A stretch of DNA of 40,430 nt. Source: Streptomyces ipomoeae 91-03 (GTDB taxonomy: Bacteria > Actinomycetota > Actinomycetes > Streptomycetales > Streptomycetaceae). The notes under the pieces are model-generated. The model was not told where the DNA came from, did no database searches, and saw only the letters and a list, made by a program, of their open reading frames with translations. Within the stretch, counting starts at the first letter, position 1, and every line of letters begins with the position of its first letter. The position numbers were made by a program, and so were the translations under genes. The stretch is taken from positions 1-40,430 of the forward strand of contig NZ_AEJC01000078.1 in NCBI RefSeq assembly GCF_000317595.1. The letters are read 5' to 3'. This document shows positions 1 to 7,891 of this stretch, in pieces.

Positions 1-34
1 CGAGCGGCCGACATTCCCCTCCGAAGTACCGCAT

Positions 35-54
35 GGTGAGATGTCCCGCTCACC
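35..54. repeat. Inverted repeat GGTGAG-N8-CTCACC
   Basis: Perfect 6-base arms (35-40 and 49-54) are separated by 8 bases. It could be a hairpin of an upstream gene or a regulator site. The arm spacing does not match a Crp/FNR-type site (GTGA-N6-TCAC), since here N is 10. There is no gene from 1 to 248 that I can support. Confidence 0.3.
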
Positions 55-248
55 TCTTGATCACCTCGGTTTTCTCCGGACGTCCGCCGTTTTTCACCCG
101 GCTTCTCGCCCGGACCTCCGGCCGCTCCGGGAACGTCTCTGCCCACCTCCCCGCCGAACAGTCGGCGAGGACGCGGAAAAGTGCCCCGAGTCACATCGAT
201 GCACCCCACACCGATGAATGCTCAACTTTCAAGCACTAAGGTCGTGCC

Positions 249-296
249 GTGCGCGTACTTCTGGTGGAAGACGACGAGCCGGTCGCCGAGTCCCTG
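249..296 (+). pseudogene. Response regulator N-terminal remnant
   Basis: The GTG at 249 opens a frame reading [16 protein letters not shown], the classic first beta strand and acidic pocket (LVEDDE) of an OmpR-type receiver domain. After about 16 codons the similarity ends abruptly in a Cys/Pro/Arg-rich frame with no receiver features: the phospho-acceptor Asp and the conserved Lys are absent. What remains is therefore the 5' scar of a two-component regulator gene whose body was deleted. It lies about 170 bases upstream of pflB. Whether its promoter now feeds pflB is inference. Confidence 0.6.
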
Positions 297-333
297 TGCC
301 CCGGTTGCTCGTCCCCGTCGGCTCGGCCTGACC

Positions 334-347
334 GGGCCCAACGGCCC
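334..347. promoter_or_regulatory. DosR/DevR-like palindrome upstream of pflB
   Basis: The site reads GGGCCCAACGGCCC, a perfect GGGCC-N4-GGCCC palindrome whose last base is 118 bases before the pflB start. The known mycobacterial DosR box is GGGAC-TWWA-GTCCC, with the same half-site length and spacing. Matching sites occur before adhE (7581) and the copper ATPase (28330). Function is inferred from motif and position only. In GC-rich DNA a single copy would carry little weight. Confidence 0.4.
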
Positions 348-465
348 CGCTGCGAGGGACGGATGGCGTGCTCCGGGTACGCCGACAGGCCCTCCCCGCA
401 GGCATCGAGGGCGACGAGCATCGACAGTGCAGACATTCACGTGCACGACGAGGGAGAGACCGGCG

Positions 466-2727
466 ATGACGGTAACGGTGACAGCTGGACCCCGGGCGAC
501 AACCGAGGCATGGCGAGGCTTCGCCGGTACGCACTGGCGGAACCAGGTCGATGTGCGCGACTTCATCCAGGCCAACTACACGCCCTACGAAGGCGGCGCC
601 TCTTTCCTGGCCCGCCCGACCGAGCGCACCCGCACGGTCTGGGACAAGGTCAGCGCATTGTTCCCCGAGGAGCGCCGCAGGGGAATCCTGGATGTGGACG
701 CCGCCACCCCGTCGACGATCACCTCGCACGCGCCCGGCTATATCGACCCGGACCGTGAGCTGATCGTCGGCCTGCAGACCGACGCGCCGCTGAAGCGCGC
801 GATCATGCCCAACGGCGGTCTGCGGATGGTGGACAACGGCCTGAAGGCATACGGCTACGAACCCGACCCCTTCGTCACCAAGGTCTTCGGCAGCTACCGC
901 AAGACCCACAACGACGGCGTCTTCGACGCCTACACCCCCGAGATGCGCGCCGCCCGCAAGGCCGGCATCATCACCGGCCTGCCGGACGCCTACGGCCGTG
1001 GCCGGATCATCGGCGACTACCGTCGGGTCGCCCTGTACGGCACGACCCGGCTGATCGAGGCCAAGCGCGCCGAGCGGGCCCGGCTGGACGCACAGCCCTC
1101 CAGCCCGGACGTCATCCGCGACCGCGAGGAGCTGGCCGAGCAGATCAAGGCACTGGGTGAGCTGGCGCGGATGGCGGCCACGTACGGCTGCGACGTCACC
1201 CAGCCGGCCACGACCGCGCACGAGGCCGTCCAGTGGCTCTACCTCGGCTTCCTGGCCGCGGTGAAGGAGCAGAACGGCGCCGCGATGTCACTGGGCCGCA
1301 CCTCCACCTTCCTCGACGTCTACCTCCAGCGCGACCTGGACGAGGGGACCATCGACGAGGTCCGTGCCCAGGAGCTGATCGATGACTTCGTGATCAAGCT
1401 GCGGATCGTACGGTTCCTGCGCACTCCCGAGTACGACGCCCTGTTCTCCGGCGACCCGACCTGGGTGACGGAGTCCATCGGCGGCATCGGCACCGACGGT
1501 CGCCCGCTGGTCACCCGCACCTCGTTCCGCTTCCTGCAGACCCTCTACAACCTCGGCCCCGCCCCCGAGCCCAACCTGACCGTCCTGTGGTCGCCGCGGC
1601 TGCCCGAGGGCTTCAAGCGGTTCTGCGCCCAGGTCTCCATCGACACCAGCGCCATCCAGTACGAGTCGGACGACCTGATGCGTCCGCGTACCGGCGACGA
1701 CACGGCGATCGCCTGCTGCGTGTCCGCGATGGCGGTGGGCAAGCAGATGCAGTTCTTCGGCGCACGGGTGAACCTGGCCAAGGCGCTGCTGTACGCGGTC
1801 AACGGCGGCCGGGACGAGATGACCGGCGAGCAGATCGCGCCCGAGGCGCCCGCGCTGACCCGCGAGTACCTGGACTACGAGCAGCTGCGGGCGGCGTACG
1901 ACCACATGCTCGACTGGCTCGCGGCCACGTACGTCAACACGCTCAACGTCATCCACTACATGCACGACAAGTACGCCTACGAGCGCATCGAGATGGCTCT
2001 GCACGACCACCCGGTGCACCGCTTCATGGCGTGCGGCATCGCCGGCCTGTCGGTCGCCGTGGACAGCCTGTCCGCCGTCAAGTACGCGCGCGTGAAGGTC
2101 TTCCGGGACGCCACCGGACTCGCGGTCGACTTCCGGACCGAGGGGGATTTCCCGGCGTACGGCAACAACGACGACCGCGCCGACGCAATCGCCGTCGACC
2201 TGGTGGAGTCGTTCATGGCCAAGGTGCGCAAGCACCCCACCTACCGGGACGCCGAACACACCCAGTCGGTGCTGACCATCACCTCCAACGTCGTCTACGG
2301 AAAGCACACCGGCAACACCCCCGACGGCCGGCGCGCGGGCGCCCCGTTCGCGCCCGGGGCCAACCCGATGAACGGCCGCGACCGGCACGGCGTGGCTGCC
2401 TCGGCCCTCTCGGTGGCCAAGCTCCCCTACGAGCAGGCTCGGGACGGCATCTCGCTGACCACGACGATCACTCCCGAGGGACTGGGGCACGACCTGTCCG
2501 AGCGCGCGGGCCATCTGGTTGGCATCCTGGACGCGTACACGGCCTCCGGTGGATTCCATATGAACGTGAACGTCCTGGACCGCGCGACGCTCGAGGACGC
2601 CATGAACCACCCGGAGCGGTACCCGGAACTGACGGTCCGGGTCTCCGGGTACGCGGTCAACTTCGTCCGCCTGACCCGCGAGCAGCAGCTCGACGTGATC
2701 AGCCGTACCTTCCACGGAGCGCTGTGA
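466..2727 (+). CDS. pflB: Formate C-acetyltransferase (pyruvate formate-lyase)
   Basis: This glycyl-radical enzyme converts pyruvate and CoA to acetyl-CoA and formate without oxygen. I chose the ATG at 466 because AGGGAG lies about 9 bases upstream and it gives 753 residues, close to E. coli PflB (759); the open frame back to 181 lacks protein-like sequence. The active-site Cys pair is at residues 417-418 in IACCVSAM. The glycyl-radical loop near the C-terminus is RVSGYAV, with the radical Gly at about 728, followed by the usual [12 protein letters not shown] tail. Both hallmarks and full length indicate a functional PFL rather than a diol dehydratase-type relative. The stop overlaps the activase start by 4 bases, so the two are co-translated. 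PFL is destroyed by oxygen, which makes it notable in an actinomycete of respiratory lifestyle. Confidence 0.96.
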   Translation: MTVTVTAGPRATTEAWRGFAGTHWRNQVDVRDFIQANYTPYEGGASFLARPTERTRTVWDKVSALFPEERRRGILDVDAATPSTITSHAPGYIDPDRELIVGLQTDAPLKRAIMPNGGLRMVDNGLKAYGYEPDPFVTKVFGSYRKTHNDGVFDAYTPEMRAARKAGIITGLPDAYGRGRIIGDYRRVALYGTTRLIEAKRAERARLDAQPSSPDVIRDREELAEQIKALGELARMAATYGCDVTQPATTAHEAVQWLYLGFLAAVKEQNGAAMSLGRTSTFLDVYLQRDLDEGTIDEVRAQELIDDFVIKLRIVRFLRTPEYDALFSGDPTWVTESIGGIGTDGRPLVTRTSFRFLQTLYNLGPAPEPNLTVLWSPRLPEGFKRFCAQVSIDTSAIQYESDDLMRPRTGDDTAIACCVSAMAVGKQMQFFGARVNLAKALLYAVNGGRDEMTGEQIAPEAPALTREYLDYEQLRAAYDHMLDWLAATYVNTLNVIHYMHDKYAYERIEMALHDHPVHRFMACGIAGLSVAVDSLSAVKYARVKVFRDATGLAVDFRTEGDFPAYGNNDDRADAIAVDLVESFMAKVRKHPTYRDAEHTQSVLTITSNVVYGKHTGNTPDGRRAGAPFAPGANPMNGRDRHGVAASALSVAKLPYEQARDGISLTTTITPEGLGHDLSERAGHLVGILDAYTASGGFHMNVNVLDRATLEDAMNHPERYPELTVRVSGYAVNFVRLTREQQLDVISRTFHGAL

Positions 2728-3470
2728 GTACCTCGGTCGAGCCGGTGACGGGCCGAATCCACTCCTGGGACCTGTCCACGGGAGTGGACGGTCCCGGGAC
2801 CCGGTTCGTGCTGTTCCTCAGCGGCTGCCCGCTGCGCTGCCTGTACTGCGCCAACCCGGACACCTGGCACATGCGCGACGGGAAACAGGCCACCGTCGAC
2901 GAGGTGATGGCCGAGATCGAGAAGTACCGGCCCTTCATCACGACCGCCGGCGGGGGAGTGACCCTCACCGGCGGTGAGGCCCTGCTGCAGCCCGCGTTCA
3001 CGGCCGAGATCTTCCGCCGCTGCAAGGAACTCGGTCTGCACACCGCCCTGGACACCTCCGGCTTCCTCGGCGCCCGCGCGACCGACACGCTGCTCGCCGA
3101 CACCGACCTGGTCCTGCTCGACATCAAGTCCTTCGACGTCCGCACCTACCGCAGGCTGACCGGCGGCGACCTCGCGCCGACCCTCAACTTTGCCACCCGC
3201 CTGGACCGGCTCGGCGTCCCGGTGTGGATCCGCTACGTCCTCGTCCCCGGTTGGACCGACGACCCGGCGGCCGTTGACGGGCTCGGCGCGTTCCTCGCCG
3301 GGCTGGGCAACGTCGACCGGGTGGACGTCCTGCCGTTCCACAAGCTCGGCGCCCACAAGTACGAGGCGCTGGGCATCCCCTTCCCGCTGCGCGACACACC
3401 CGCACCGGATCCGGAGCTGACCGAGCGGGTCCGCGAGCAGTTCCGGGAGCACGGCCTGCGGGCGCTGTGA
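2724..3470 (+). CDS. pflA: Pyruvate formate-lyase activating enzyme (radical SAM)
   Basis: This radical SAM protein installs the glycyl radical on PFL using S-adenosylmethionine and a [4Fe-4S] cluster. The cluster motif CX3CX2C is seen as CPLRCLYC near residues 36-43, followed by ANPDTW. The SAM-binding GGE motif is in [11 protein letters not shown]. The predicted 248 residues match E. coli PflA (246). The GTG start at 2724 overlaps the pflB stop in a GTGA junction. The frame is open far upstream, but only as a shadow of pflB. The C-terminal [15 protein letters not shown] block is typical of PFL activases and separates it from general radical SAM enzymes. The 3' end converges on the channel gene, 16 bases away. 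Confidence 0.95.
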   Translation: MSTSVEPVTGRIHSWDLSTGVDGPGTRFVLFLSGCPLRCLYCANPDTWHMRDGKQATVDEVMAEIEKYRPFITTAGGGVTLTGGEALLQPAFTAEIFRRCKELGLHTALDTSGFLGARATDTLLADTDLVLLDIKSFDVRTYRRLTGGDLAPTLNFATRLDRLGVPVWIRYVLVPGWTDDPAAVDGLGAFLAGLGNVDRVDVLPFHKLGAHKYEALGIPFPLRDTPAPDPELTERVREQFREHGLRAL

Positions 3471-3477
3471 ACTGACT

Positions 3478-3496
3478 GCACCTTGCTCAGTGGTGC
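3478..3496. terminator. Possible small hairpin between pflA and the channel gene
   Basis: Arms GCACC and GGTGC with a 9-base loop sit at the convergent junction and overlap the channel gene's stop. The stem is only 5 pairs and has no T-run, so it is a weak candidate for a bidirectional terminator. Confidence 0.2.
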
Positions 3497-4365
3497 GCGT
3501 GGCTGCGGCCGTGGTCGGCGGCGTACGCGGCGAAGACCAGCGCCGGCGTTCCGCCCGTATGGAGGAAGCGCTGGTCGAGGATGGTGGCGAGGTCTTTCAG
3601 CGCCCCGGCGAGCACGTCGCCGGCCAGTCGCACCTCCGGCCGCCGCGCCGCCTGTCCGCGCTGGGCAAGGGCGGCGGCGTAGCCGACCATGGCCGCCAGT
3701 GACGAGTGGTCCTCTCCGTCATGGAAGTAGTACGCCTCGGCGTACTGGGTGAAGTCGATGCGGACGCGTACGACCTCCGTGGCCAGGCTGTCCAGCAGCA
3801 GCGCCCCTGCGGTGCAGTCGATCTGCTGCGTCGTCGGGTCGCAGTCGCGCAGCAGCGCCAGCCGGATGGCGAGGACCCTTCTGCGGGTCAGCGCTGGGTA
3901 GATCTCCAGCACCCAGGAGACCGTGGCCGTCAGCAGGGCGAAGCCGACAAGGGCTTCAAGCGGTGAGGCCAGGCGGAGCCAGCCCTCGCCGGGTGCGATG
4001 TCTCCCAGGCCCAGGGTGGCCACCGTGACGAGCGAGAGGTACACGGAGTCGAGCAACGCTGGCTCCTGCGCCGCTTTGGAACCGGGGGAGAAGGCGAACG
4101 CCCCGGGCATGTGGGGCCAGTAGATGACGGCCCAGCCGAGGACGACGGTGCCGGCCCACATGCCCACGACCGTAACCATGGCGAGCGGCCCGACGAGCCC
4201 GACCACCCGCCTGCGGGCGCGGAAGCGCCGGGCCAGCCGCCACAACGCTGTCATGACGAGGCGACTCAGGCCGCCGTGGCGGGTGGGGTGCCAGAGAGTG
4301 TGGAACAGGTCCCGCAGCGTGATCATCACGAGCCCGGCACCGAGCAACGAGACCAACCACTTCAT
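3487..4365 (-). CDS. Two-TM potassium channel family protein
   Basis: This is an inner-membrane ion channel subunit of 292 residues. Hydrophobic segments lie at about residues 3-20, 59-85 and 135-152. Between the last two is the pore loop TVATLGLGDIAPG, the potassium selectivity filter in the form TLGLGD rather than the usual TVGYGD. The layout outer helix, pore helix with filter, inner helix fits the Ion_trans_2 family. The C-terminal 130 residues are soluble, helical and carry no recognisable RCK domain; the tail is His-rich (GRSHAHH). The ATG at 4365 has GGGAG about 7 bases upstream. It is transcribed convergently with pflAB. The Leu-for-Tyr filter may affect selectivity, which cannot be judged from sequence. 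Confidence 0.85.
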   Translation of the reverse strand: MKWLVSLLGAGLVMITLRDLFHTLWHPTRHGGLSRLVMTALWRLARRFRARRRVVGLVGPLAMVTVVGMWAGTVVLGWAVIYWPHMPGAFAFSPGSKAAQEPALLDSVYLSLVTVATLGLGDIAPGEGWLRLASPLEALVGFALLTATVSWVLEIYPALTRRRVLAIRLALLRDCDPTTQQIDCTAGALLLDSLATEVVRVRIDFTQYAEAYYFHDGEDHSSLAAMVGYAAALAQRGQAARRPEVRLAGDVLAGALKDLATILDQRFLHTGGTPALVFAAYAADHGRSHAHH

Positions 4366-4743
4366 GTACGTCTCCCATGGCCCTGTCGGCTGAATCGGAG
4401 GAGCCCTCCTCGGAGCTCAGATCCCAAACTGACGGATCATGCGGCAGACGCGGGGCCCGGCACGCCCATCCGCGCCGATCGACCGGCCATCCGCGCCGAT
4501 CAGCTCGCTTGCAGCACGAGCGCGCAGGTCTCCCCGACAGTCGACGCCAGGCGGTCATGGCGCCCGGCCGTACAGGTTCCCGGTCCTGCCGATGTGCAGA
4601 CCGAAGAGCCGAACTCCGAGGTCCTCGCCCCCGTCCTCGGCGCCCCCGACAAACCCCGCCACCGCCCCGCGTACAACGGTTGGAAATCATCAACCGCATA
4701 CGTGAGCGGCGCGCCCAGTTCCTCGGGCATGCCGGACAGGAGC
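4366..4743. other. Gap between channel gene and adhE, with palindrome 4398-4411
   Basis: This 378-base stretch holds the presumed channel promoter and the 3' flank of adhE. It contains the palindrome GAGGAG-CC-CTCCTC (4398-4411) and a GATCC-N9-GGATC repeat near 4420-4438, either of which could be an operator. A minus-strand open frame from 4754 to 4500 begins inside the end of adhE; its composition is not convincing and I recognise no family in it. No clear terminator with a T-run follows adhE. Confidence 0.4.
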
Positions 4744-7416
4744 CTATTCGCCACGCGCGTTGGCCGGGCCGTAGTAGGCCGCTCGCATGATCTCCTCCAT
4801 GTCGTCGAGCATCGGCATCCGCGGGTTGGTGGGCGCGCACTGGTCCTCGTAGGCGTTCAGGGCCTGCTGGGGCAGCGCGTCGAGGAAGCTGCGCTCGTCG
4901 GCACCGAGGGCCTGGAAGGACGGCTCGATGCCCACGGCCTCGCGCAGGCGCTCCACGGCGGCGGCGAGGGACTCCACGCCCTCGGTCGCGGTGGTGGCGG
5001 GCAGGCCGAGGGCGCGGGCGATGTCCTGGAAGCGTTCGGGGGCGCGGTAGTGCTCGTACTTGGGCCAGCCCGTGAGCTTGGTCGGAACCGTGCCGTTGTA
5101 GCGGATGACGTGGGGGAGCAGGACGGCGTTGGTGCGGCCGTGGGCGATGTGGAAGGTGGCGCCGAGGGTGTGGGACATGGCGTGAACGATGCCGAGGAAG
5201 GCGTTGCCGAAGGCCATGCCGGCGATGGTGCCAGCGTTGTGCATCTTCTCCTGTGCGTCCGGGCGGGCCGCGCGGTCGTCCACCGCCGCTTCGATGTTGT
5301 CGAAGATCAGGCGGATCGCGTGCAGGGCCAGGCCGTCGGTGAAGTCGTTGGCGTAGACGGACACGTACGCCTCGATGGCGTGGGTGAGGGCGTCGAAGCC
5401 GCTGTCGGCCGCCAGCGCCGGGGGCAGCTCGGCGGTGAGCAGCGGGTCGACGATGGCCACGCTGGGGGTGAGCACGTAGTCGGCCAGCGGGTACTTCTTG
5501 CCCGTCGCGGGGTCGGAGATGACGGCGAAGGGGGTGACCTCGGCGCCGGTGCCGGAGGTGGTGGGTACGCATACCAGGCGGGCGAGCTTGCCGAGGACGG
5601 GGAAGCGGAAGGCGCGCTTGCGGATGTCGGAGAACTTGTGCCGCATGTCGGCGAAGTCGACGTCCTTGCCGTCGGCCTGCTGCTCGTACAGCAGCCACAT
5701 CACCTTGGCCGCGTCCATGGGCAAGCCGCCGCCGAGCGCGATGATCGTGTCCGGGCGGAAGTCGCCCATGAGGCGGGCGCCGCGGCGCACGGAGTCGATG
5801 CTCGGCTCGGGCTCGACGTTGTCGATGATCTGGACGGTCACCGGCTCGCGGCGAAGCTGCAGTACGCGGGTGATGCGGTCGACGAAGCCGAGGCGGGTCA
5901 TGGTCGCGTCGGTGACGATCGTGACGCGGTGGACGTCCGGCATGTCGGCGAGGTAGCGGATGGCCTGCGGCTCGAAGTAGATCTTCGGCGGGACCTTGAA
6001 CCACTGGAGGTTGTTGCGGCGGGTGGAGACCCGCTTGACGTTCAGGAGCTGGGGAGCGGAGACGTTGTTGGACACCGAGGTGCTGCCCCAGGAGCCGCAT
6101 CCCAGGGTCAGGGAGGGCAGCAGGTTGTTGTAGATGCCGCCGATGGCGCCCTGTGAGGAGGGCGAGTTGACGATGACCCGGACGGTCTTCATGCGCCGGC
6201 CGTACGCTTCGGCGAGTTCGCGGTCCTCGGTGTGGATGACGGAGCTGTGGCCCTGTCCGTGGAAGGCGACCATGTCGGCGGCGAGGTCGAAGCCCTGCCG
6301 GTCGGAGCCGGCGCGCAGCACGGCGAGCACCGGGCAGAGCTTCTCGCGGGTCAGCGGCTCGTCCGGGCCGACCCGTTCCGCCTCGACCAAGATCAGCGAG
6401 GTGTCCGCGGGAACGGTGAATCCGGCCTGTTCGGCGATCCACTGAGGGCTCTGGCCGACCGCCGCCGCGTTCACCTTGGGCTCGCAGCCGCTGTTCGAGG
6501 CGGCGGCGGGGAAGAGGAAGTGCTCCAGCTTCGCCTTCTCCTCGGCGGTGGCCAGGTGGGCGTGCAGGGTGCGGAATTCGGCCAGGGCGGCGTCGTAGAT
6601 CTCCTCGTCGAGGATGACGGCCTGTTCGGAGGCGCAGATCATGCCGTTGTCGAAGGACTTGGAGAGCCCCAGGTCGTTGACGGCGCGGCGCAGCTTCGCG
6701 CTCTTGTGCACGTAGGCGGGGACGTTGCCGGCGCCCACGCCGAGGGCGGGCTTTCCGGCCGAGTAGGCAGCCTTGACCATGGCGTTGCCGCCGGTGGCGA
6801 GGATGAGGGAGACACCAGGGTGGTGCATGAGTGTCCTGGTCGCCTCGACGGACGGGGTCTCGATCCACTGGATGCAGTGCGCGGGCGCGCCCGCGGCGAC
6901 TGCGGCGTCGCGCACGATCCGGGCCGCCTGGGCGCTGCACCGCTGGGCGGAGGGGTGGAAGGCGAACACGACCGGGTTGCGGGTCTTCAGCGCCATCAGC
7001 GCCTTGAAGATCGTCGTGGACGTCGGGTTGGTCACGGGCGTGATCGCGCACACCACGCCGACCGGTTCCGCGATCTCGACGATGTCCTCGATGTCGTCAC
7101 GGGCGATCACGCCGACGGTCTTCATATGGCCCATGCTGTGCGTGACGTGCTCGCACGCGAACATGTTCTTGGCGGCCTTGTCCTCGAAGACGCCGCGCCC
7201 GGTCTCCTCCACCGCGAGCCGTGCGAGCGCGGTGTGCTGGTCCAGGGCGGCGACCGACGCCTTGTTGACGAGGTGGTCGACCTGCTCCTGGTCGAGTTCC
7301 TCGTAATCGGCCAGTGCCTTGAGCCCGTTCGTGACCAGCCGGTCGACGGCGACGGCGATGTCCGACGGCGCCTCGGCAGGGGCAGCGTTCGCGGTTCGGT
7401 CGTCGTGGCGGGTCAT
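4744..7416 (-). CDS. adhE: Bifunctional acetaldehyde-CoA/alcohol dehydrogenase
   Basis: AdhE reduces acetyl-CoA to acetaldehyde and then to ethanol, oxidising two NADH; it is cytoplasmic and commonly forms spirosomes. The ATG at 7416 has GGAGG 7 bases upstream and gives 890 residues, matching E. coli AdhE (891). The N-terminal half is a CoA-acylating aldehyde dehydrogenase with the catalytic Cys at about 261 in FDNGMICASEQ. The C-terminal half is an iron-dependent alcohol dehydrogenase: GGG in ALGGGLPMDAAK, the PTTSGTGAEVTPFAVI segment, and metal-ligand His residues in ALTHAIEAY and HAMSHTLGATFHIAHG. Longer in-frame upstream sequence is non-protein-like. It lies downstream of ppdK on the same strand but separated by about 475 bases carrying a terminator-like hairpin and a palindrome, so it probably has its own promoter. 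It pairs functionally with PFL. Confidence 0.96.
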   Translation of the reverse strand: MTRHDDRTANAAPAEAPSDIAVAVDRLVTNGLKALADYEELDQEQVDHLVNKASVAALDQHTALARLAVEETGRGVFEDKAAKNMFACEHVTHSMGHMKTVGVIARDDIEDIVEIAEPVGVVCAITPVTNPTSTTIFKALMALKTRNPVVFAFHPSAQRCSAQAARIVRDAAVAAGAPAHCIQWIETPSVEATRTLMHHPGVSLILATGGNAMVKAAYSAGKPALGVGAGNVPAYVHKSAKLRRAVNDLGLSKSFDNGMICASEQAVILDEEIYDAALAEFRTLHAHLATAEEKAKLEHFLFPAAASNSGCEPKVNAAAVGQSPQWIAEQAGFTVPADTSLILVEAERVGPDEPLTREKLCPVLAVLRAGSDRQGFDLAADMVAFHGQGHSSVIHTEDRELAEAYGRRMKTVRVIVNSPSSQGAIGGIYNNLLPSLTLGCGSWGSTSVSNNVSAPQLLNVKRVSTRRNNLQWFKVPPKIYFEPQAIRYLADMPDVHRVTIVTDATMTRLGFVDRITRVLQLRREPVTVQIIDNVEPEPSIDSVRRGARLMGDFRPDTIIALGGGLPMDAAKVMWLLYEQQADGKDVDFADMRHKFSDIRKRAFRFPVLGKLARLVCVPTTSGTGAEVTPFAVISDPATGKKYPLADYVLTPSVAIVDPLLTAELPPALAADSGFDALTHAIEAYVSVYANDFTDGLALHAIRLIFDNIEAAVDDRAARPDAQEKMHNAGTIAGMAFGNAFLGIVHAMSHTLGATFHIAHGRTNAVLLPHVIRYNGTVPTKLTGWPKYEHYRAPERFQDIARALGLPATTATEGVESLAAAVERLREAVGIEPSFQALGADERSFLDALPQQALNAYEDQCAPTNPRMPMLDDMEEIMRAAYYGPANARGE

Positions 7417-7580
7417 GTGGGTGCCTCCGTGGTCGAGAGGTGAAGCCGCACGGTCTGCGGCCCGTACAGGAGCGGCGCCGAGCGGATGGGCGTGGCTCCA
7501 CCAGCAGCCTCTCGCCGGCACCGCTTCGCTGTGCAGGTCCCCCGGGTCCCGGGTGGGCGTCTGACCGGCCCTGATTGCCG

Positions 7581-7594
7581 GGGCCGGGTGGCCC
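7581..7594. promoter_or_regulatory. DosR/DevR-like palindrome upstream of adhE
   Basis: The site reads GGGCCGGGTGGCCC, again a perfect GGGCC-N4-GGCCC, 164 bases upstream of the adhE start codon. It lies just beyond the 3' end of the CBS remnant, in the only stretch available for an adhE promoter. It shares half-sites and spacing with 334 and 28330. Regulatory meaning is inferred. Confidence 0.4.
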
Positions 7595-7670
7595 ACGGCC
7601 GGTGAGCCGCCACGAGGATCACCGCACGGCTGCGGGCACTCGGATGGCCGGCCGGTCTCGAGTTTCTGCA

Positions 7671-7760
7671 CTGGCGGATCTCCTCGTCCGTCCGCAGGAA
7701 GACTCACAGCAGGTCCCGTCGGGTGGCGATGCCGATGAAGCGGCGGCCGAGTGTCTCGAG
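7671..7760 (-). pseudogene. CBS-domain protein remnant with in-frame stop
   Basis: Minus-strand translation reads LGRRFIGIATRRDLL, then a TGA, then VFLRTDEEIRQ in the same frame. This is the end of a CBS domain and the linker commonly found in actinobacterial CBS or CBS-BON proteins (pattern GIVTRRDLL-x-VFLR-x-DEEIR). The stop falls in the middle of that block, and neither the first CBS repeat nor a BON domain is present on either side, so it is a scar of a larger gene. It lies between ppdK and adhE, in the same orientation. In actinobacterial hypoxia regions CBS-domain genes are frequent neighbours, which fits the context but is not proof. Confidence 0.7.
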
Positions 7761-7856
7761 GCCGGTGGACCGAGTGCCCCGGATCGCCATGCGTACCGAC
7801 GTGTGCAGCGCTCGGCCGCGGCGAGCGCTGTTCGCTCTCACCGCGGCAGTCGAGAA

Positions 7857-7888
7857 GTGGCCGGCTCCTCCTGAGGAAGCCGGGCCAC
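7857..7888 (-). terminator. Hairpin just after ppdK stop
   Basis: Left arm GTGGCC-GGCT-CCTC pairs with right arm GAGGAAGCCGGGCCAC, with two single-base bulges and a 2-base loop. It begins 3 bases after the ppdK stop on the minus strand. The long GC-rich stem without a strong T-run is the usual style of Streptomyces terminators. Confidence 0.6.
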
Positions 7889-7891
7889 CCG

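Noticed and set aside
35..54. Crp/FNR site upstream of pflB
   Set aside because: The GTGA and TCAC half-sites are 10 bases apart, not 6.
181..465. N-terminal extension of PflB back to 181
   Set aside because: No protein-like sequence before 466, ATG 466 has a ribosome site, and the resulting length fits the family.
229..1221. Long minus-strand frame opposite pflB
   Set aside because: It is antisense to an intact, strongly recognisable gene, and its composition is that expected from GC-rich third codon positions.
3956..7051. Very long Arg/Pro-rich minus-strand frame over the channel gene and adhE
   Set aside because: It crosses two real genes in another frame and is composed of low-complexity Arg, Pro and His runs.
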